A stretch of DNA of 29,847 bases from a bacterium (GCA_015075175.1 JABTUV010000025.1:1-29847); one strand, 5' to 3'; counted from the stretch's first letter, positions 18,170 to 26,426 are shown. The notes: generated from the letters alone by a model not told the origin. A program made the numbers and translations.

Positions 18170-18825
18170 GCCTCGCGCCTCACCTTCTCCAGCGTCTCCA
18201 CGATCCGGGCGAAGGTGGTCTCGATGTCCCCTTCCGCCGCCACGGAATGCAGGAGGCCGCGGCGGCGAAACTCCGCCAACATGGGCTCGGTCCGGCCGTG
18301 ATACACCGCCAACCGGCGCCGGATGGTCTCGGGCGCGTCGTCCGGCCGCTGCACCAACGCGGCGCCGTCGTCATCGCAGCGGCCCGCCACGCGCGGCGGG
18401 CGCGACGCCTCGTGATAGACCCGCGCGCACACCGGGCACGTCCAGCGGCCCGCCAGCCGCCGAACCAACGCCTCCTCGCCCGCGGACAAGAGCACTACCG
18501 CGTCCAGGCGCTGCCCGCGCCGCGACAGAAAGTCCAACAGCGCCACCGCCTGCGCCTGGGTGCGCGGAAAACCGTCCAGGAGAAACCCGCGCTCGCTTTC
18601 CGGCCGCGACAGCCGCTCCGCGACCAGGTCCGTCACCACCTCGTCGGGGACCAGTTCACCCGCCTCCAGGTATCCCTGCGCCAAGCGTCCCAGCGGCGTC
18701 TCTTCCCGGATGGCCTCGCGCAACAGGTCGCCGGTCGACAGGTGGGCGAGGCCGTAGCGCGCCGCGACACGCGCCGCCTGCGTCCCCTTGCCCGCGCCCG
18801 GCGGCCCCACCAGCACCACCCGCAT
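18166..18825 (-). CDS. adk: Adenylate kinase (zinc-lid, long form)
   Basis: Interconverts ATP plus AMP with two ADP; cytoplasmic, 219 residues. The P-loop GPPGAGKGT is at 7-15. The AMP-site motif STGDLLREAI follows at 30-39, and FLLDGFPRT is at 81-89. The LID domain carries a structural zinc site with Cys130, Cys133, Cys150 and Asp153 (CPVC...CDDD), a variant common outside Enterobacteria. It sits 24 bases after secY and overlaps map by four bases. Length and frame are normal. Confidence 0.97.
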   Translation of the reverse strand: MRVVLVGPPGAGKGTQAARVAARYGLAHLSTGDLLREAIREETPLGRLAQGYLEAGELVPDEVVTDLVAERLSRPESERGFLLDGFPRTQAQAVALLDFLSRRGQRLDAVVLLSAGEEALVRRLAGRWTCPVCARVYHEASRPPRVAGRCDDDGAALVQRPDDAPETIRRRLAVYHGRTEPMLAEFRRRGLLHSVAAEGDIETTFARIVETLEKVRREA

Positions 18826-18849
18826 GGCGCGGCCTCCCGGCCTCCCGAC

Positions 18850-20199
18850 CTAAAACGTGCTGCGGCGGCGCCGCGCCAGCACCGTCCCCGTCCGAAATCC
18901 CTCGTAATTCCTCATGCGCAGATGATTCTCGATCTGCCGCACCGTGTCCAGCGCCACCCCCACCACGATGATCAGCGACGTGCCCCCCAGAAACGACGAC
19001 AACTGCATCATCTGGAACGCCGGCATCTGCGCAATCACTACGTCCGGAACGATCGCCACCAACGCCAGAAAAACCGCCCCCGGCAGCGTCACCCGCTCCA
19101 GTATCTTCTGGATGTACTCCTCCGTCCGCTTCCCGCTGGAATACCCCGGAATCGCCACCCCGTGCTTCTGCAGGTTCTCCGCCACGTCCTTCGGGTTGAA
19201 CATGATCGCCGTGTAGAAATAGCAGAAAAACACGATCAGCGCCCCGTACAGCACCTCGTGCACCGGATGCCCCGGCGACATCATGTACTTGACGTAATTG
19301 AGCACGTCGATGAAAACGTTGCTCTCACTCACCCGCACGAAATCCAAAATCACCGCCGGAAACATCAGGATCGAACTGGCGAAGATGATGGGAATCACGC
19401 CCGCCGTGTTGATGCGGATGGGCAGATAGTGCACCCGCCCCTCGTACATCCGGCTGCCCACCATGCGCCGCCCGTGTTTGATCGCCACCCGCCGCTGCCC
19501 CTCGTTCAGAAGCACGATCGCCATCACCATCAGTACGAACAGGCCCACGAGAAAGAGAATCTGCATCCAGTTGATGCTCCCCTGGTCCAACTGGTCCACG
19601 ATCCCCGAGATGGTCACCGGCAGCCGCGAGATGATCCCCACGAAGATGATCAGCGAAATCCCGTTGCCGATCCCCCGCTCCGTGATCTGCTCCCCCATCC
19701 ACATGATGAACATCGTCCCCGTCGTCATCAGCACCGCACACGTGAAAATGAACGACCAGTGGCCCACCATGATCACCGGGTTGGCCGCGAACGCCGTCGA
19801 GTAGCCGAACATCGCGCCCTGGATGAAGGTGATGCCCACCGTCATGTAGCGCGAGTACTGCGTCATCTTCTTGCGCCCTTCCTCGCCCTGCTTGGAAAGC
19901 TGCTCCAGGTAGGGAATCACCGCCGTCAAAAGCTGCAGGATGATGCTGGCGGTGATGTAGGGCATGACGCCCAGGGCGAAAATCGAGTGCATCGAAAACG
20001 CCCCGCCGGTAAACAGGTCCACCAGCCCGAACAGCGGGTTGGTGGTCGTCGCGTCGGTGGGATGGAAGATGCGCGTCACATCCACGCCGGGCACGGGGAT
20101 GAACTTGCCCAGCTGCAACACGACCAAAAGCCCCAGGGTGAACATCACCCTGCGGCGCAGGTCGGGGATCTTGAAGATGTTGAGAATTTTCTCGAACAT
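18850..20199 (-). CDS. secY: Preprotein translocase subunit SecY
   Basis: Channel subunit of the Sec translocon in the inner membrane, 449 residues with ten predicted membrane spans. Visible landmarks are the first span and plug region (LRRRVMFTLGLLVVLQLGKFIPVPGVD), a large second-span loop (GLVDLFTGGAFSMHSIFALGVMPYITASIILQLL), and the long cytoplasmic loops around GRRMVGSRMYEGRVHYLPIR and PKDVAENLQKHGVAIPGYSSGKRT. The last spans are followed by a basic tail. It starts six bases past the rplO stop, as in most spc operons, which couples membrane translocon supply to ribosome synthesis. Confidence 0.97.
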   Translation of the reverse strand: MFEKILNIFKIPDLRRRVMFTLGLLVVLQLGKFIPVPGVDVTRIFHPTDATTTNPLFGLVDLFTGGAFSMHSIFALGVMPYITASIILQLLTAVIPYLEQLSKQGEEGRKKMTQYSRYMTVGITFIQGAMFGYSTAFAANPVIMVGHWSFIFTCAVLMTTGTMFIMWMGEQITERGIGNGISLIIFVGIISRLPVTISGIVDQLDQGSINWMQILFLVGLFVLMVMAIVLLNEGQRRVAIKHGRRMVGSRMYEGRVHYLPIRINTAGVIPIIFASSILMFPAVILDFVRVSESNVFIDVLNYVKYMMSPGHPVHEVLYGALIVFFCYFYTAIMFNPKDVAENLQKHGVAIPGYSSGKRTEEYIQKILERVTLPGAVFLALVAIVPDVVIAQMPAFQMMQLSSFLGGTSLIIVVGVALDTVRQIENHLRMRNYEGFRTGTVLARRRRSTF

Positions 20200-20205
20200 A
20201 AGCGT

Positions 20206-20664
20206 CTAGGCTCCGGCGGCCGGCAGGCGCGAAAGCGCGCCGCCCGCCGCCTTGACTTTCTCCTCCGCCGCCGCGCTGGCCGCGTGCACCTTGACCGTGA
20301 GCGCGCGATCCACTTCCCCCGTCGCCAGGAGCTTGACCGCCTCGTAGCGCCCCTTCACCAATCCCTCGCGCTCCAACAGCTCCGGCGTGACTTCCGTCCC
20401 CGCCGGGAATACGTTGAGCTGGCCCAGGCCGACGACGGCCACCTTGCGCTTCCAATTCTTGTTGTTGAAGCCCCGCTTGGGCAGACGGCGCGCCAAGGGC
20501 ATCTGCCCGCCCTCAAACCACGCCTTCACCCCCGAGCCGGCGCGCGCCCCCTGGCCCTTGCTGCCCCGACCGCAGGTCTTGCCTCGCCCCGAGCCGATGC
20601 CCCGGCCTACTCGCCGCTTGCGCTTGCGCCCAGGCGCCGGTATCTCTCCCAGTCTCACCTTCAT
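20206..20664 (-). CDS. rplO: 50S ribosomal protein L15
   Basis: A large-subunit assembly protein of 152 residues. It has the glycine/arginine-rich N-terminal extension (GRKRKRRVGRGIGSGRGKTCGRG, about 13-35), the conserved FEGGQMPLARRLPKRGF and an Ala/Lys-rich end. The ATG at 20664 overlaps the rpmD stop in a TGATG junction; a GTG one codon upstream is possible. secY follows after six bases. Frame intact. Confidence 0.96.
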   Translation of the reverse strand: MKVRLGEIPAPGRKRKRRVGRGIGSGRGKTCGRGSKGQGARAGSGVKAWFEGGQMPLARRLPKRGFNNKNWKRKVAVVGLGQLNVFPAGTEVTPELLEREGLVKGRYEAVKLLATGEVDRALTVKVHAASAAAEEKVKAAGGALSRLPAAGA

Positions 20665-20879
20665 CACTCCTTTACGGCGGTCGGCCCGGGCGCTTCCACT
20701 TCCCGAACTTCCACCAGATAACTCACCTGGGCTACCATGCCGCGGATTTGCGGCGTGTCCTTCTTGACCACGCGGCGTCCCGGCCGGGAGAGGCCCAGCG
20801 CCTCCAGCGTGCGCCGATGCTTGGGCACGCGGCTGACCGGACTCTTGCGCAGCGTAATCTCCAGGGCTCGCTCCACCAT
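20664..20879 (-). CDS. rpmD: 50S ribosomal protein L30
   Basis: A large-subunit protein of 71 residues: MVERALEITLRKSPVSRVPK, HRRTLEALGLSRPGRRVVKK, DTPQIRGMVAQVSYLVEVRE, all typical of bacterial L30. It is joined by TGATG overlaps to rpsE upstream and rplO downstream, so the three are probably translated in a coupled way. It is slightly longer than the usual 60 residues because of a short acidic C-terminal tail. Confidence 0.95.
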   Translation of the reverse strand: MVERALEITLRKSPVSRVPKHRRTLEALGLSRPGRRVVKKDTPQIRGMVAQVSYLVEVREVEAPGPTAVKE

Positions 20880-21462
20880 CAGGCTTTCTCTCCCTTGTCC
20901 TTGTCTTTCTCCTCGGGACCCGCGACGCCCCGCAGCGCGCGCACTTCCTGGATGTCGGACAGTTGCGAGAACCCCGCCAGCGCGGCCCGCACCATCGAGA
21001 TCGGATTGTTGCTGCCCAGCGACTTGGTCAGGATGTCGCGCACGCCCACCGCCTCCGCCAGCGCCCGCACCGCGCCCCCCGCCTTGATGCCGGTGCCGCG
21101 CGACGCCGGTCGCATCAGCACCCGCCCCGCTCCGTACACGCCCAACACCTCGTGCGGGATGGTCGTCCCCTTCAGGTTGATCGTCTGCATGTTCTTGATC
21201 GCCTGCTCGCGCCCCTTGGCCACCGCCTCGGGCACCTCGCGCGCCTTGCCCAGTCCCGCCCAACTGGCCGGCCCGTTGCCCACCGACCAAAGCCGAGAAG
21301 CGGAGTTGCGGCCGCCCTTAGCTACGTTGCTACGCGGTTGATCAGGACGATCTTCTCGAACAGCCCGTCCTCGGCGCGGCGCTCGTCGCGCCGCTCCTCG
21401 CTCGCCCCGCTCGCGCGGTCGGAGGCCGTTTCGTAACGTTGCTGCTGCTGATGCCGGTCCGC
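20879..21462 (-). CDS. rpsE: 30S ribosomal protein S5, reading frame disrupted
   Basis: A fidelity protein at the mRNA entry site. The C-terminal two thirds is intact (GLGKAREVPEAVAKGREQAIKNM, TIPHEVLGVYGAGRVLMRPA, GVRDILTKSLGSNNPISMVRA). The N-terminal part lies in another frame: AEDGLFEKIVLINRVA around 21340-21385, then KGGRNF and VVVGNGAGQVG, which appear only after adding single bases at several points between about 21270 and 21345. The start codon is also missing: GAAGGAGAG is followed directly by GCGGACCGG, so the left limit is approximate. An essential gene with several near-compensating indels implies consensus errors, not decay. Confidence 0.85.
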
Positions 21463-21470
21463 CTCTCCTT

Positions 21471-21825
21471 CTAGAGCTCAAGGCCCGCCTTGCGCGCCGC
21501 CTCGCCAGACTCTTCACCGCCCATGATACAGATACCCCCCGCGGTCGAACACCACGCGGGTAATTCCGGCGGCCAGGGCCGCCTTGGCCAGCTCCTCGCC
21601 TACCCGCTCCGCGCCCTGCCGGTTGCCGCCCGGCGCGTCAAAGCCCTTGCGGTTGCTGGTCGCCGCACAACGTCCGCCCGTCGTATCATCCACCACCTGC
21701 GCGGAGATGTGCTTCAGCGCGAAACACCACCAGCCGCGGCCGCTCGGGAACCCCGCGATCTTCTTGCGCACGCGCGCGTGCCGGCGCTGCCGCGGCGTCA
21801 ACTGCTTCTGCTTCACCATGCCCAC
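21471..21825 (-). CDS. rplR: 50S ribosomal protein L18, reading frame disrupted
   Basis: A 5S rRNA binding protein. RQRRHARVRKKIAGFP, KHISAQVVDDTTGG and GITRVVFDRGGYLYHGR are clear. The segment between FP and LKHIS reads in the wrong frame (expected PERPRLVVFR), and after YLYHGR a stop appears where VKSLAEAARKAGLEL should follow. Restoring one C at about 21517 and one at about 21504 (plus strand) recovers that tail and the TAG at 21471-21473. The start is GTG 21825 (GGGAG eight bases upstream) or ATG 21819. The gap to rplF is filled by a palindrome doublet. Confidence 0.88.
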
Positions 21826-21840
21826 CGTCTCTTCTCCCTG

Positions 21841-21932
21841 GCGAAAATTAGGGTCAGCGCCTAATTTTCCTCATCTACCCCGTATGATTCCGCCCTCGCG
21901 CCGGAAAATCAGGCGCTGACCCCAATTTTCGC
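21841..21932. repeat. Paired palindromes (REP-doublet-like) between rplF and rplR
   Basis: Bases 21841-21869 and 21904-21932 are inverted copies over 29 bases with two mismatches. Each arm is itself a hairpin: GAAAATTAGG-7-CCTAATTTTC and GAAAATCAGG-7-CCCAATTTTC. The shared motif is GGGTCAGCGCC. It occupies nearly all of the rplF-rplR gap and ends two bases from the rplF stop. The design resembles REP/BIME elements, whose spread in other bacteria depends on IS200-like TnpA(REP) proteins; none is visible here. Confidence 0.85.
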
Positions 21933-21934
21933 GG

Positions 21935-22468
21935 TTACGCGTTCTTCTTGCCTTCCTTGATGCGCACCCGCTCCCCCGCGTACCGGATGCCCTTGCCCTT
22001 GTAATGCTCGGGCGGACGGATGCGCCGAATGCGCGCCGCCGTCTCGCCCAGAAGCTGGTTGTCAATCCCCGTCAGCATCACCACGTTGCGTTCCACCTTC
22101 GCCGATATCCCCTCCGGCAGCGCGAACTCCACCGGATGCGAGAAGCCCAGCCGCATCTTCAGCATGGGACCCGCCGCCTCCACCGTGTAGCCGACCCCCT
22201 GCACCTCCAGACGCTTCTCGTACCCCGCCGTCACGCCCGTGATCAGGTTGGCCAGCCGCGCCCGCATCGAGCCGTGCTGCGCCCGCGCGTCCTTGCTGTC
22301 GTCCTCCCGCGTCACCACCACCGCCCCGCCCTCCATCGACAGTCGCGTCTTGGGCAGGATGGGATGGGACAATTGTCCCCGCGGACCCCTGACCTCCACC
22401 CGGTCCGCGCCCAGTTGCACCGAGACGCCGGCCGGTATGGGAATGGGCATTTTGCCGATGCGCGACAT
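21935..22468 (-). CDS. rplF: 50S ribosomal protein L6
   Basis: A large-subunit protein near the factor-binding site, 177 residues with two similar domains. It starts MSRIGKMPIPIPAGV, has GPRGQLSH near residue 34, and the C-terminal RIRRIRPPEHYKGKGIRYAGE, the L6 signature. GGAGGAG precedes the ATG by a suitable distance despite the repeat array upstream. Frame intact. The upstream gap to rpsH is 216 bases, unusually wide for this operon position. Confidence 0.97.
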   Translation of the reverse strand: MSRIGKMPIPIPAGVSVQLGADRVEVRGPRGQLSHPILPKTRLSMEGGAVVVTREDDSKDARAQHGSMRARLANLITGVTAGYEKRLEVQGVGYTVEAAGPMLKMRLGFSHPVEFALPEGISAKVERNVVMLTGIDNQLLGETAARIRRIRPPEHYKGKGIRYAGERVRIKEGKKNA

Positions 22469-22489
22469 GTTCTCTTACTCCTCCACGCC

Positions 22490-22680
22490 TGTCCTTGCGA
22501 GCGCACCTGTCACTTCAAGCGCACCTGTCACTTCAAGCGCACTTGTCATTCCGAGCGCACCTGTCGTTTCGAGCGTACCTGTCACTTCAAGTGCATTTGT
22601 CATTTCGAGCGAAGCGAGAAATCCCCTCCCCGACCGCCTCTCCTGCCGAGCAAGATTCCTCGCTTCGCTCGAATTGACAT
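22490..22680. repeat. 18-bp tandem array plus inverted repeat between rpsH and rplF
   Basis: Seven units of exactly 18 bases begin at 22490, 22508, 22526, 22544, 22562, 22580 and 22598; a typical unit is TGTCACTTCAAGCGCACC. The last unit opens the palindromic repeat TGTCATTTCGAGCGAAGCG, whose inverted partner lies at about 22654-22680 (CCTCGCTTCGCTCGAATTGAC). This palindrome is a close relative of the perfect one at 6007-6098. The array looks like repeated duplication of the palindrome's outer 18 bases. Confidence 0.88.
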
Positions 22681-22684
22681 CGCA

Positions 22685-23083
22685 CTACCACACCCGGCAC
22701 AACAGTTCGCCGCCCACGCCGGCCCTGCGCGCCGCCGCGTCGCTCATAAGACCTCGATTGGTGGACAGGATCAGCACGCCCAACCCGCCCCGCACCTTGG
22801 GAATCTCCCCCTTGCCCGCGTATCGCCGTACACTGGCCAGGCTGACCCGCTCGATCCGGTTGATGGCCCGCTTCTTGTCCGCCCCGTACTTCAGGTAAAT
22901 CCGCAGTATCCCCTGCCGGTGGTCGTCGATCAGCCGGTAGTTGCGGATGAACCCCTCCTGCTTGAGGATCTCCACGATCCCCTGCTTGAGCCGGCTGGCC
23001 GGTACCTCCACCTTCTCGTGGTAGTTGTTGTTGGCGTTGCGGATCGCCGTCAACATGTCCGCAATCGGGTCGCTCACGCTCAT
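22685..23083 (-). CDS. rpsH: 30S ribosomal protein S8
   Basis: Binds the central domain of 16S rRNA and in many bacteria represses its own operon, 132 residues. It begins MSVSDPIADMLTAIRNANNN and ends with the signature region GKGEIPKVRGGLGVLILSTNRGLMSDAAARRAGVGGELLCRVW. It lies 30 bases after rpsN. Frame intact. The downstream gap to rplF holds the 18-bp array. Confidence 0.97.
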   Translation of the reverse strand: MSVSDPIADMLTAIRNANNNYHEKVEVPASRLKQGIVEILKQEGFIRNYRLIDDHRQGILRIYLKYGADKKRAINRIERVSLASVRRYAGKGEIPKVRGGLGVLILSTNRGLMSDAAARRAGVGGELLCRVW

Positions 23084-23113
23084 CTATGCCTTCTCCGTCC
23101 CTTTCTGGATGCC

Positions 23114-23299
23114 TTACCAGCTGGCCTTGGCGACGCCGGGGACCTCGCCCTTCAGCGCCAGGTTGCGCAGGCAGATGCGGCACATCTGGAACTTGCGATA
23201 ATAGCCCCGCGGCCGCCCGCACAACTGGCAGCGATGATAGCCGCGCACCCGGAACTTGGGCCGCCTCGACGCCTTGATCTTCAGACACTTCTTGGCCAA
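23114..23299 (-). CDS. rpsN: 30S ribosomal protein S14, zinc-binding type Z
   Basis: A small-subunit head protein of 61 residues with the zinc site CQLCGRPR...CRIC and the family end [11 protein letters not shown]. The usual 61-residue length and the conserved [10 protein letters not shown] point to a TTG start at 23299, eight bases after GAGG. The bases read AATTGGCC, so a true ATG could have been altered by a consensus error. A GTG at 23323 would add eight atypical residues. It lies between rplE and rpsH. Confidence 0.92.
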   Translation of the reverse strand: MAKKCLKIKASRRPKFRVRGYHRCQLCGRPRGYYRKFQMCRICLRNLALKGEVPGVAKASW

Positions 23300-23343
23300 T
23301 TCCGTATACCTCGCTTCTTTCACCCCGCGCCGTGCTGCTCCGC

Positions 23344-23402
23344 CGTAGTTGCGCAGCGTGCTGCGCCCGGCCGGTCGTTACGCAGCACCCTGCGCAACTA
23401 CG
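23344..23402. repeat. TAGTTGCGCAG palindrome in the rplE-rpsN gap
   Basis: Arms 23344-23365 and 23381-23402 (22 bases each) pair with one mismatch around a 15-base loop. The arm runs CGTAGTTGCGCAGCGTGCTG then CG. The arm nearest rplE carries the TAG (23398-23400, read on the minus strand) that ends that gene. The core hairpin seen in the other copies is absent; the loop is CCCGGCCGGTCGTTA. Confidence 0.88.
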
Positions 23403-23932
23403 TCCGAACGGCATCCCAAGGAGCCGCAACGAAACCCGCCCTCCTCGTCCGTCTTCGCCGTCGTCGCAATCGCCACGTGCATGCCCTGCACGCGCACAAT
23501 CTTGTCGTGCTCAATCTCCGGAAGATCAACTGCTCGGTCAGGCCCATGGCGAAATTGCCGCGCCCGTCGAACTGCTTGGGCGACAATCCCCGGAAGTCCC
23601 GGATGCGCGGAATCGCGATGTTCACCAGCCGGTCGAAGAATTCGTACATGCGATGGCGGCGCAGCGTGACCTTCGCCCCCACCGGCATGCCCTTGCGCAA
23701 CTTGAAGTTGCTGATCGACTTGCCCGCCTTGGTGATGATCGGCTTCTGGCCGGTGATCTGCGCCAGCCCCTGCGCCAGCGCCTCCAGCATCTTCGGGTCC
23801 GCGCCGCCTCCCCCACCCCCATGTTGACCACGATCTTGGACAGCCGCGGCAGCTGGTTGGGATTCGCGTAGCCGAGGCGGGCGATCAGCGCCGGCGCCTT
23901 CTCCCTGTAGAGTTTCTCGATTCGCGTTCCAC
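23398..23932 (-). CDS. rplE: 50S ribosomal protein L5, reading frame disrupted
   Basis: A 5S rRNA-associated protein of the central protuberance. The long intact block runs from [21 protein letters not shown] through [23 protein letters not shown] and [37 protein letters not shown]. Upstream, [38 protein letters not shown] is in a different frame. Downstream of LIF, adding one C gives [28 protein letters not shown], and a further shift gives [10 protein letters not shown]. The proposed start is GTG 23932. The TAG stop lies inside the repeat element. At least four indels are needed, so sequence error is likely. Confidence 0.86.
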
Positions 23933-23947
23933 CTCTTCTCCTCGCGC

Positions 23948-24266
23948 TCAAACGTGTTTCCGCGCCGCAGCGCGCACCCTGAGCCGCGTCTGGCCGCGGC
24001 GCGCGCAGGCGCGCCCGCTCTTGCAGCGGTCACAGTAGAACATCACGTTCGACGCCGCGTCGGCATCTCCCGCTCCACCGGCCGCCCTGCTGACCCGCCT
24101 GCGGATTGGGCCGCGTGTGCCGCACCCGCCGGTTCACACCCTCCACGACCACCCGCCCGCGCTCCCGGTCCACCCGCAGCACCTTCCCCAGCTTGTCGCC
24201 CTTGCCCGCCGCGGGCCGATGCGGTCCCGCCACCACTTTCACCACGTCGCCCTGCCGTATCTTCAT
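23948..24266 (-). CDS. rplX: 50S ribosomal protein L24, reading frame disrupted
   Basis: An assembly-initiator protein of the large subunit with an N-terminal KOW domain: [54 protein letters not shown]. After about residue 64 the frame shifts: VEREMP is in a second frame and [13 protein letters not shown], with a zinc-type Cys pair, in a third, ending at TGA 23948-23950. The span is not a multiple of three. About 105 residues are expected. Indels near 24060-24090 explain the break. Confidence 0.86.
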
Positions 24267-24356
24267 CGCCGTCCTCTTTCTCCTCCGCTCCCCGCCTCGC
24301 TCCGGGTGGGCGGGTCCTTCGACCAGACCCTGCAGCCATTCCTGCCCAGCTGCGCG

Positions 24357-24414
24357 CCGCAGCACCCCTCGATACGGCCTGCGGCCTACTCGGGGCCAGG
24401 CGCTGCGCGACTAC
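24357..24414. repeat. TAGTTGCGCAG-type element in the rplN-rplX gap
   Basis: On the minus strand TAGTCGCGCAGCGCC opens the element and GGTGCTGCG closes it, around the core CCCCGAGTAGGCCGCAGGCC and CGTATCGAGG. The opening TAG (24411-24413) is the rplN stop codon. The rest of the 144-base gap (24267-24356) shows only the rplX Shine-Dalgarno region and nothing else recognisable. Confidence 0.82.
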
Positions 24415-24779
24415 AGCACTTCCGGCGCCAGCGAGATGATCTTCATGTACTTCTTGTCCCGCAACTCCCGCGTCACCGGCCCGAAGATGCGCGTCCCCAA
24501 CGGGTCCCTGGTCTCGTTGATCAGCACCGCCGCGTTGGAATCAAAGCGGATGGTGCTCCCGTCCGGCCGCGCCAGCTCCTTGGTCGTCCGCACCACCACC
24601 GCCCGCACCACCGTGCCCTTCTTGATCGCGCTGGTCGGCAGCGCCTCCCGCACCGAGGCGCGGATCATGTCGCCGATGCGCGCATAGCGCCGCCGCGAAC
24701 CGCCCAAAACGCGGATGCACTTGATCTTGCGCGCCCCCGAATTGTCCGCCACCGTCAGCATGGTGTTGGTCTGAATCAT
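24411..24779 (-). CDS. rplN: 50S ribosomal protein L14
   Basis: A large-subunit protein at the subunit interface, 122 residues. It begins [20 protein letters not shown] and includes [41 protein letters not shown] and [28 protein letters not shown], the canonical end. The stop TAG is the first bases of a repeat element, right after the conserved C-terminus. Frame intact. Confidence 0.97.
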   Translation of the reverse strand: MIQTNTMLTVADNSGARKIKCIRVLGGSRRRYARIGDMIRASVREALPTSAIKKGTVVRAVVVRTTKELARPDGSTIRFDSNAAVLINETRDPLGTRIFGPVTRELRDKKYMKIISLAPEVL

Positions 24780-24813
24780 CGCCCTCTCTCCTCTTCTCTC
24801 ACGCGCCCCTCCC

Positions 24814-24880
24814 GTGGTTGCGCAGCGCCCGGCCCCGACCAGGCCGCAGGCCGTATCGAGGGGTGCTGCGCAACTACGCC
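24814..24880. repeat. TAGTTGCGCAG element in the rpsQ-rplN gap
   Basis: CGTGGTTGCGCAGCGCC (24813-24829) and GGTGCTGCGCAACTACG (24862-24878) are inverted ends with two mismatches in 17 bases. Between them lies the core GGCCCCGACCAGGCC, GCAGGCC and GTATCGAGGG. The rpsQ stop lies four bases beyond the element. Confidence 0.88.
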
Positions 24881-24883
24881 CCG

Positions 24884-25141
24884 CTACTGCGCCTTGCGCA
24901 CCGTCTCCAGATACCGCCAGCGCTTGGTCTTGGAGAGCGGGCGCGTCTCCATGATCCGCACCAGGTCGCCCTCTTTCGCCTCGCCCACCGCGTCGTGCAC
25001 GTGCACCTTCTTGGAGCGTGTCACGAACTTGTCGTACAGCGGATGCCGCACCGTCCGGTCGATCCGCACCACCAGCGTCTTGTCCATCTTGTCGGACACG
25101 ACCACGCCCTCGCGCACCTTGCGATGGTTCCGTTCCGTCAT
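24884..25141 (-). CDS. rpsQ: 30S ribosomal protein S17
   Basis: A primary 16S rRNA-binding protein with an OB fold, 85 residues: [20 protein letters not shown], then [20 protein letters not shown] and [19 protein letters not shown], all family-typical. The ATG overlaps the rpmC stop (ATGA), implying coupled translation. rplN follows beyond a repeat element. Frame intact. Confidence 0.96.
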   Translation of the reverse strand: MTERNHRKVREGVVVSDKMDKTLVVRIDRTVRHPLYDKFVTRSKKVHVHDAVGEAKEGDLVRIMETRPLSKTKRWRYLETVRKAQ

Positions 25142-25347
25142 GGCCGCGCCTCCCCGCCGCCCCGGCGGCGCTCGCATTGCACCAGCAGCGCGCGCGCAAT
25201 GTCGCGCCGCGTCTGCCGGATCTTGTTCGTGTTCTCCAACTGCCCCGTGCGCAGGTTCACGCGCAACTGGAACAACTGCCCCTTCAACTCCTCCAGCCGC
25301 TTGTCCAGCTCCATGTCGGAGAGACCGTGAAATTCACCGATCTTCAT
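25138..25347 (-). CDS. rpmC: 50S ribosomal protein L29
   Basis: A small protein at the exit tunnel, 69 residues forming two long helices: [60 protein letters not shown]. The L29 hallmark [16 protein letters not shown] is clear. A Gly/Arg tail follows. It begins one base past the rplP stop and overlaps rpsQ by four bases. Frame intact. Confidence 0.95.
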   Translation of the reverse strand: MKIGEFHGLSDMELDKRLEELKGQLFQLRVNLRTGQLENTNKIRQTRRDIARALLVQCERRRGGGEARP

Positions 25348-25348
25348 G

Positions 25349-25751
25349 TCATTGCCCCGTGCGCGAAATGAATCGTGTCTTCATCGGCAGCTTGTGGCTG
25401 GCCAGGCGCAAGGCCTCCTCGGCCATCTCCCGCGACACCCCGCCGATCTCGAACAAGACCGTGCCCGCCTTCACCAACGCGGCGTGAAACTCAGGCGCCG
25501 CGCGTGCCCATGCGCGTCTCCGCCGGCTTCTTGGTCACGCTCCAGTGCGGAAACACGCGAATCCACACCTTCCCCAAACGCTTGGTCGCCCGCGAAATCG
25601 CGATCCGGCTGGCCTCGATCTGCTGCGCCGTCACCCGCCCCGCCGCCAGCGCCTTCAATCCGTACTCGCCGAAACTGATCTCCGCACCCCGCTGCGCCAT
25701 CCCGCGCGGAAACATGCTGTGCGGCCGCCGGTATTTCTCCCTCTTGGGCAT
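25349..25751 (-). CDS. rplP: 50S ribosomal protein L16, reading frame disrupted
   Basis: A large-subunit protein near the A site. It opens [20 protein letters not shown] and runs intact to [13 protein letters not shown] stop then appears at about 25491 where the protein should go on; in another frame [20 protein letters not shown] and [20 protein letters not shown] follow and end at TGA 25349-25351. The 403-base span leaves one base over. The fault is at the GC-rich stretch near 25490-25505 (expected MGxGxGAPE), where a few bases seem lost. The start is ATG 25751; TTG one codon upstream is possible. Confidence 0.88.
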
Positions 25752-25760
25752 CAACCTGGC

Positions 25761-26417
25761 CTACGCTCCCTCTTCCGCCGGCTTGTCCTCTTTGCCGATC
25801 ACTTCCCCGTGGAACACCCACACCTTCACGCCGATCGCCCCGTAGGTCGTCACCGCGGTGTGAAAACCGTAATCGATGTCCGCCCGCAGCGTGTGCAGCG
25901 GTACCCGCCCGTGCCGATAAACCTCGGTACGCGCCATCTCCGAACCCCCTAGCCGACCCGAACAGCAAATCTTGATCCCCTGCGCCCCCGCCGACAAGGC
26001 CGACTGCTGCGCCTTCTTCATCGCCCGCCGGAACGCTACCCGCCGGATCAACTGCGACCCGATGCTCTCCGCGATCAACTGCGCGTCCCGCTCCGGCTGC
26101 TTCACCTCTACGATGTTGATGAACACCGTCTTGTCCGTCATGCTCTGCACCAGCGCCTTCACCTTCTCCACTTCACCCCCGCGCCGCCCGATGATGATGC
26201 CCGGCCGCGCCGTGTGGATATTCACCCGCAGCCGCCGCGGAAATCGCTCGATCTCCACCTTGCTGATGCCCGCATGCGCCAGCCGCTTGCGGATCAGGTT
26301 CTTGATGCGCAGGTCCTCGTGCAGCCACTCCGCGTAGTTCTTCTTCGAGAACCACTTGCTGGTCCAGTCGCGGATGATGCCGATGCGCAGTCCGTACGGA
26401 TGGACTTTCTGCCCCAC
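25761..26417 (-). CDS. rpsC: 30S ribosomal protein S3
   Basis: A small-subunit head protein at the mRNA entry channel, 218 residues. It opens with [20 protein letters not shown], has a type II KH domain with the GXXG loop GRRG at 77-80, and the C-terminal domain ending with [18 protein letters not shown]. The start codon is GTG at 26417, firmly placed by GGAGGAGAAC and by the conserved start. It lies between rplV and rplP. Frame intact. Confidence 0.97.
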   Translation of the reverse strand: MGQKVHPYGLRIGIIRDWTSKWFSKKNYAEWLHEDLRIKNLIRKRLAHAGISKVEIERFPRRLRVNIHTARPGIIIGRRGGEVEKVKALVQSMTDKTVFINIVEVKQPERDAQLIAESIGSQLIRRVAFRRAMKKAQQSALSAGAQGIKICCSGRLGGSEMARTEVYRHGRVPLHTLRADIDYGFHTAVTTYGAIGVKVWVFHGEVIGKEDKPAEEGA

Positions 26418-26426
26418 GTTCTCCTC

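Noticed and set aside
18247-20721. Plus-strand 824-codon open frame opposite adk, secY and rplO
   Set aside because: An Arg/His/Pro-rich shadow frame fully overlapping three certain genes on the other strand.
22495-22677. Small plus-strand open frame encoding a six-residue periodic peptide
   Set aside because: It is the 18-bp array translated; 18 is a multiple of three, there is no ribosome binding site, and it lies antisense to the operon.
25485-25510. Programmed ribosomal frameshift in rplP (and in the other broken ribosomal genes)
   Set aside because: No slippery sequence or conserved downstream structure is seen. The shifts occur in many genes, in both directions, which fits consensus errors better.
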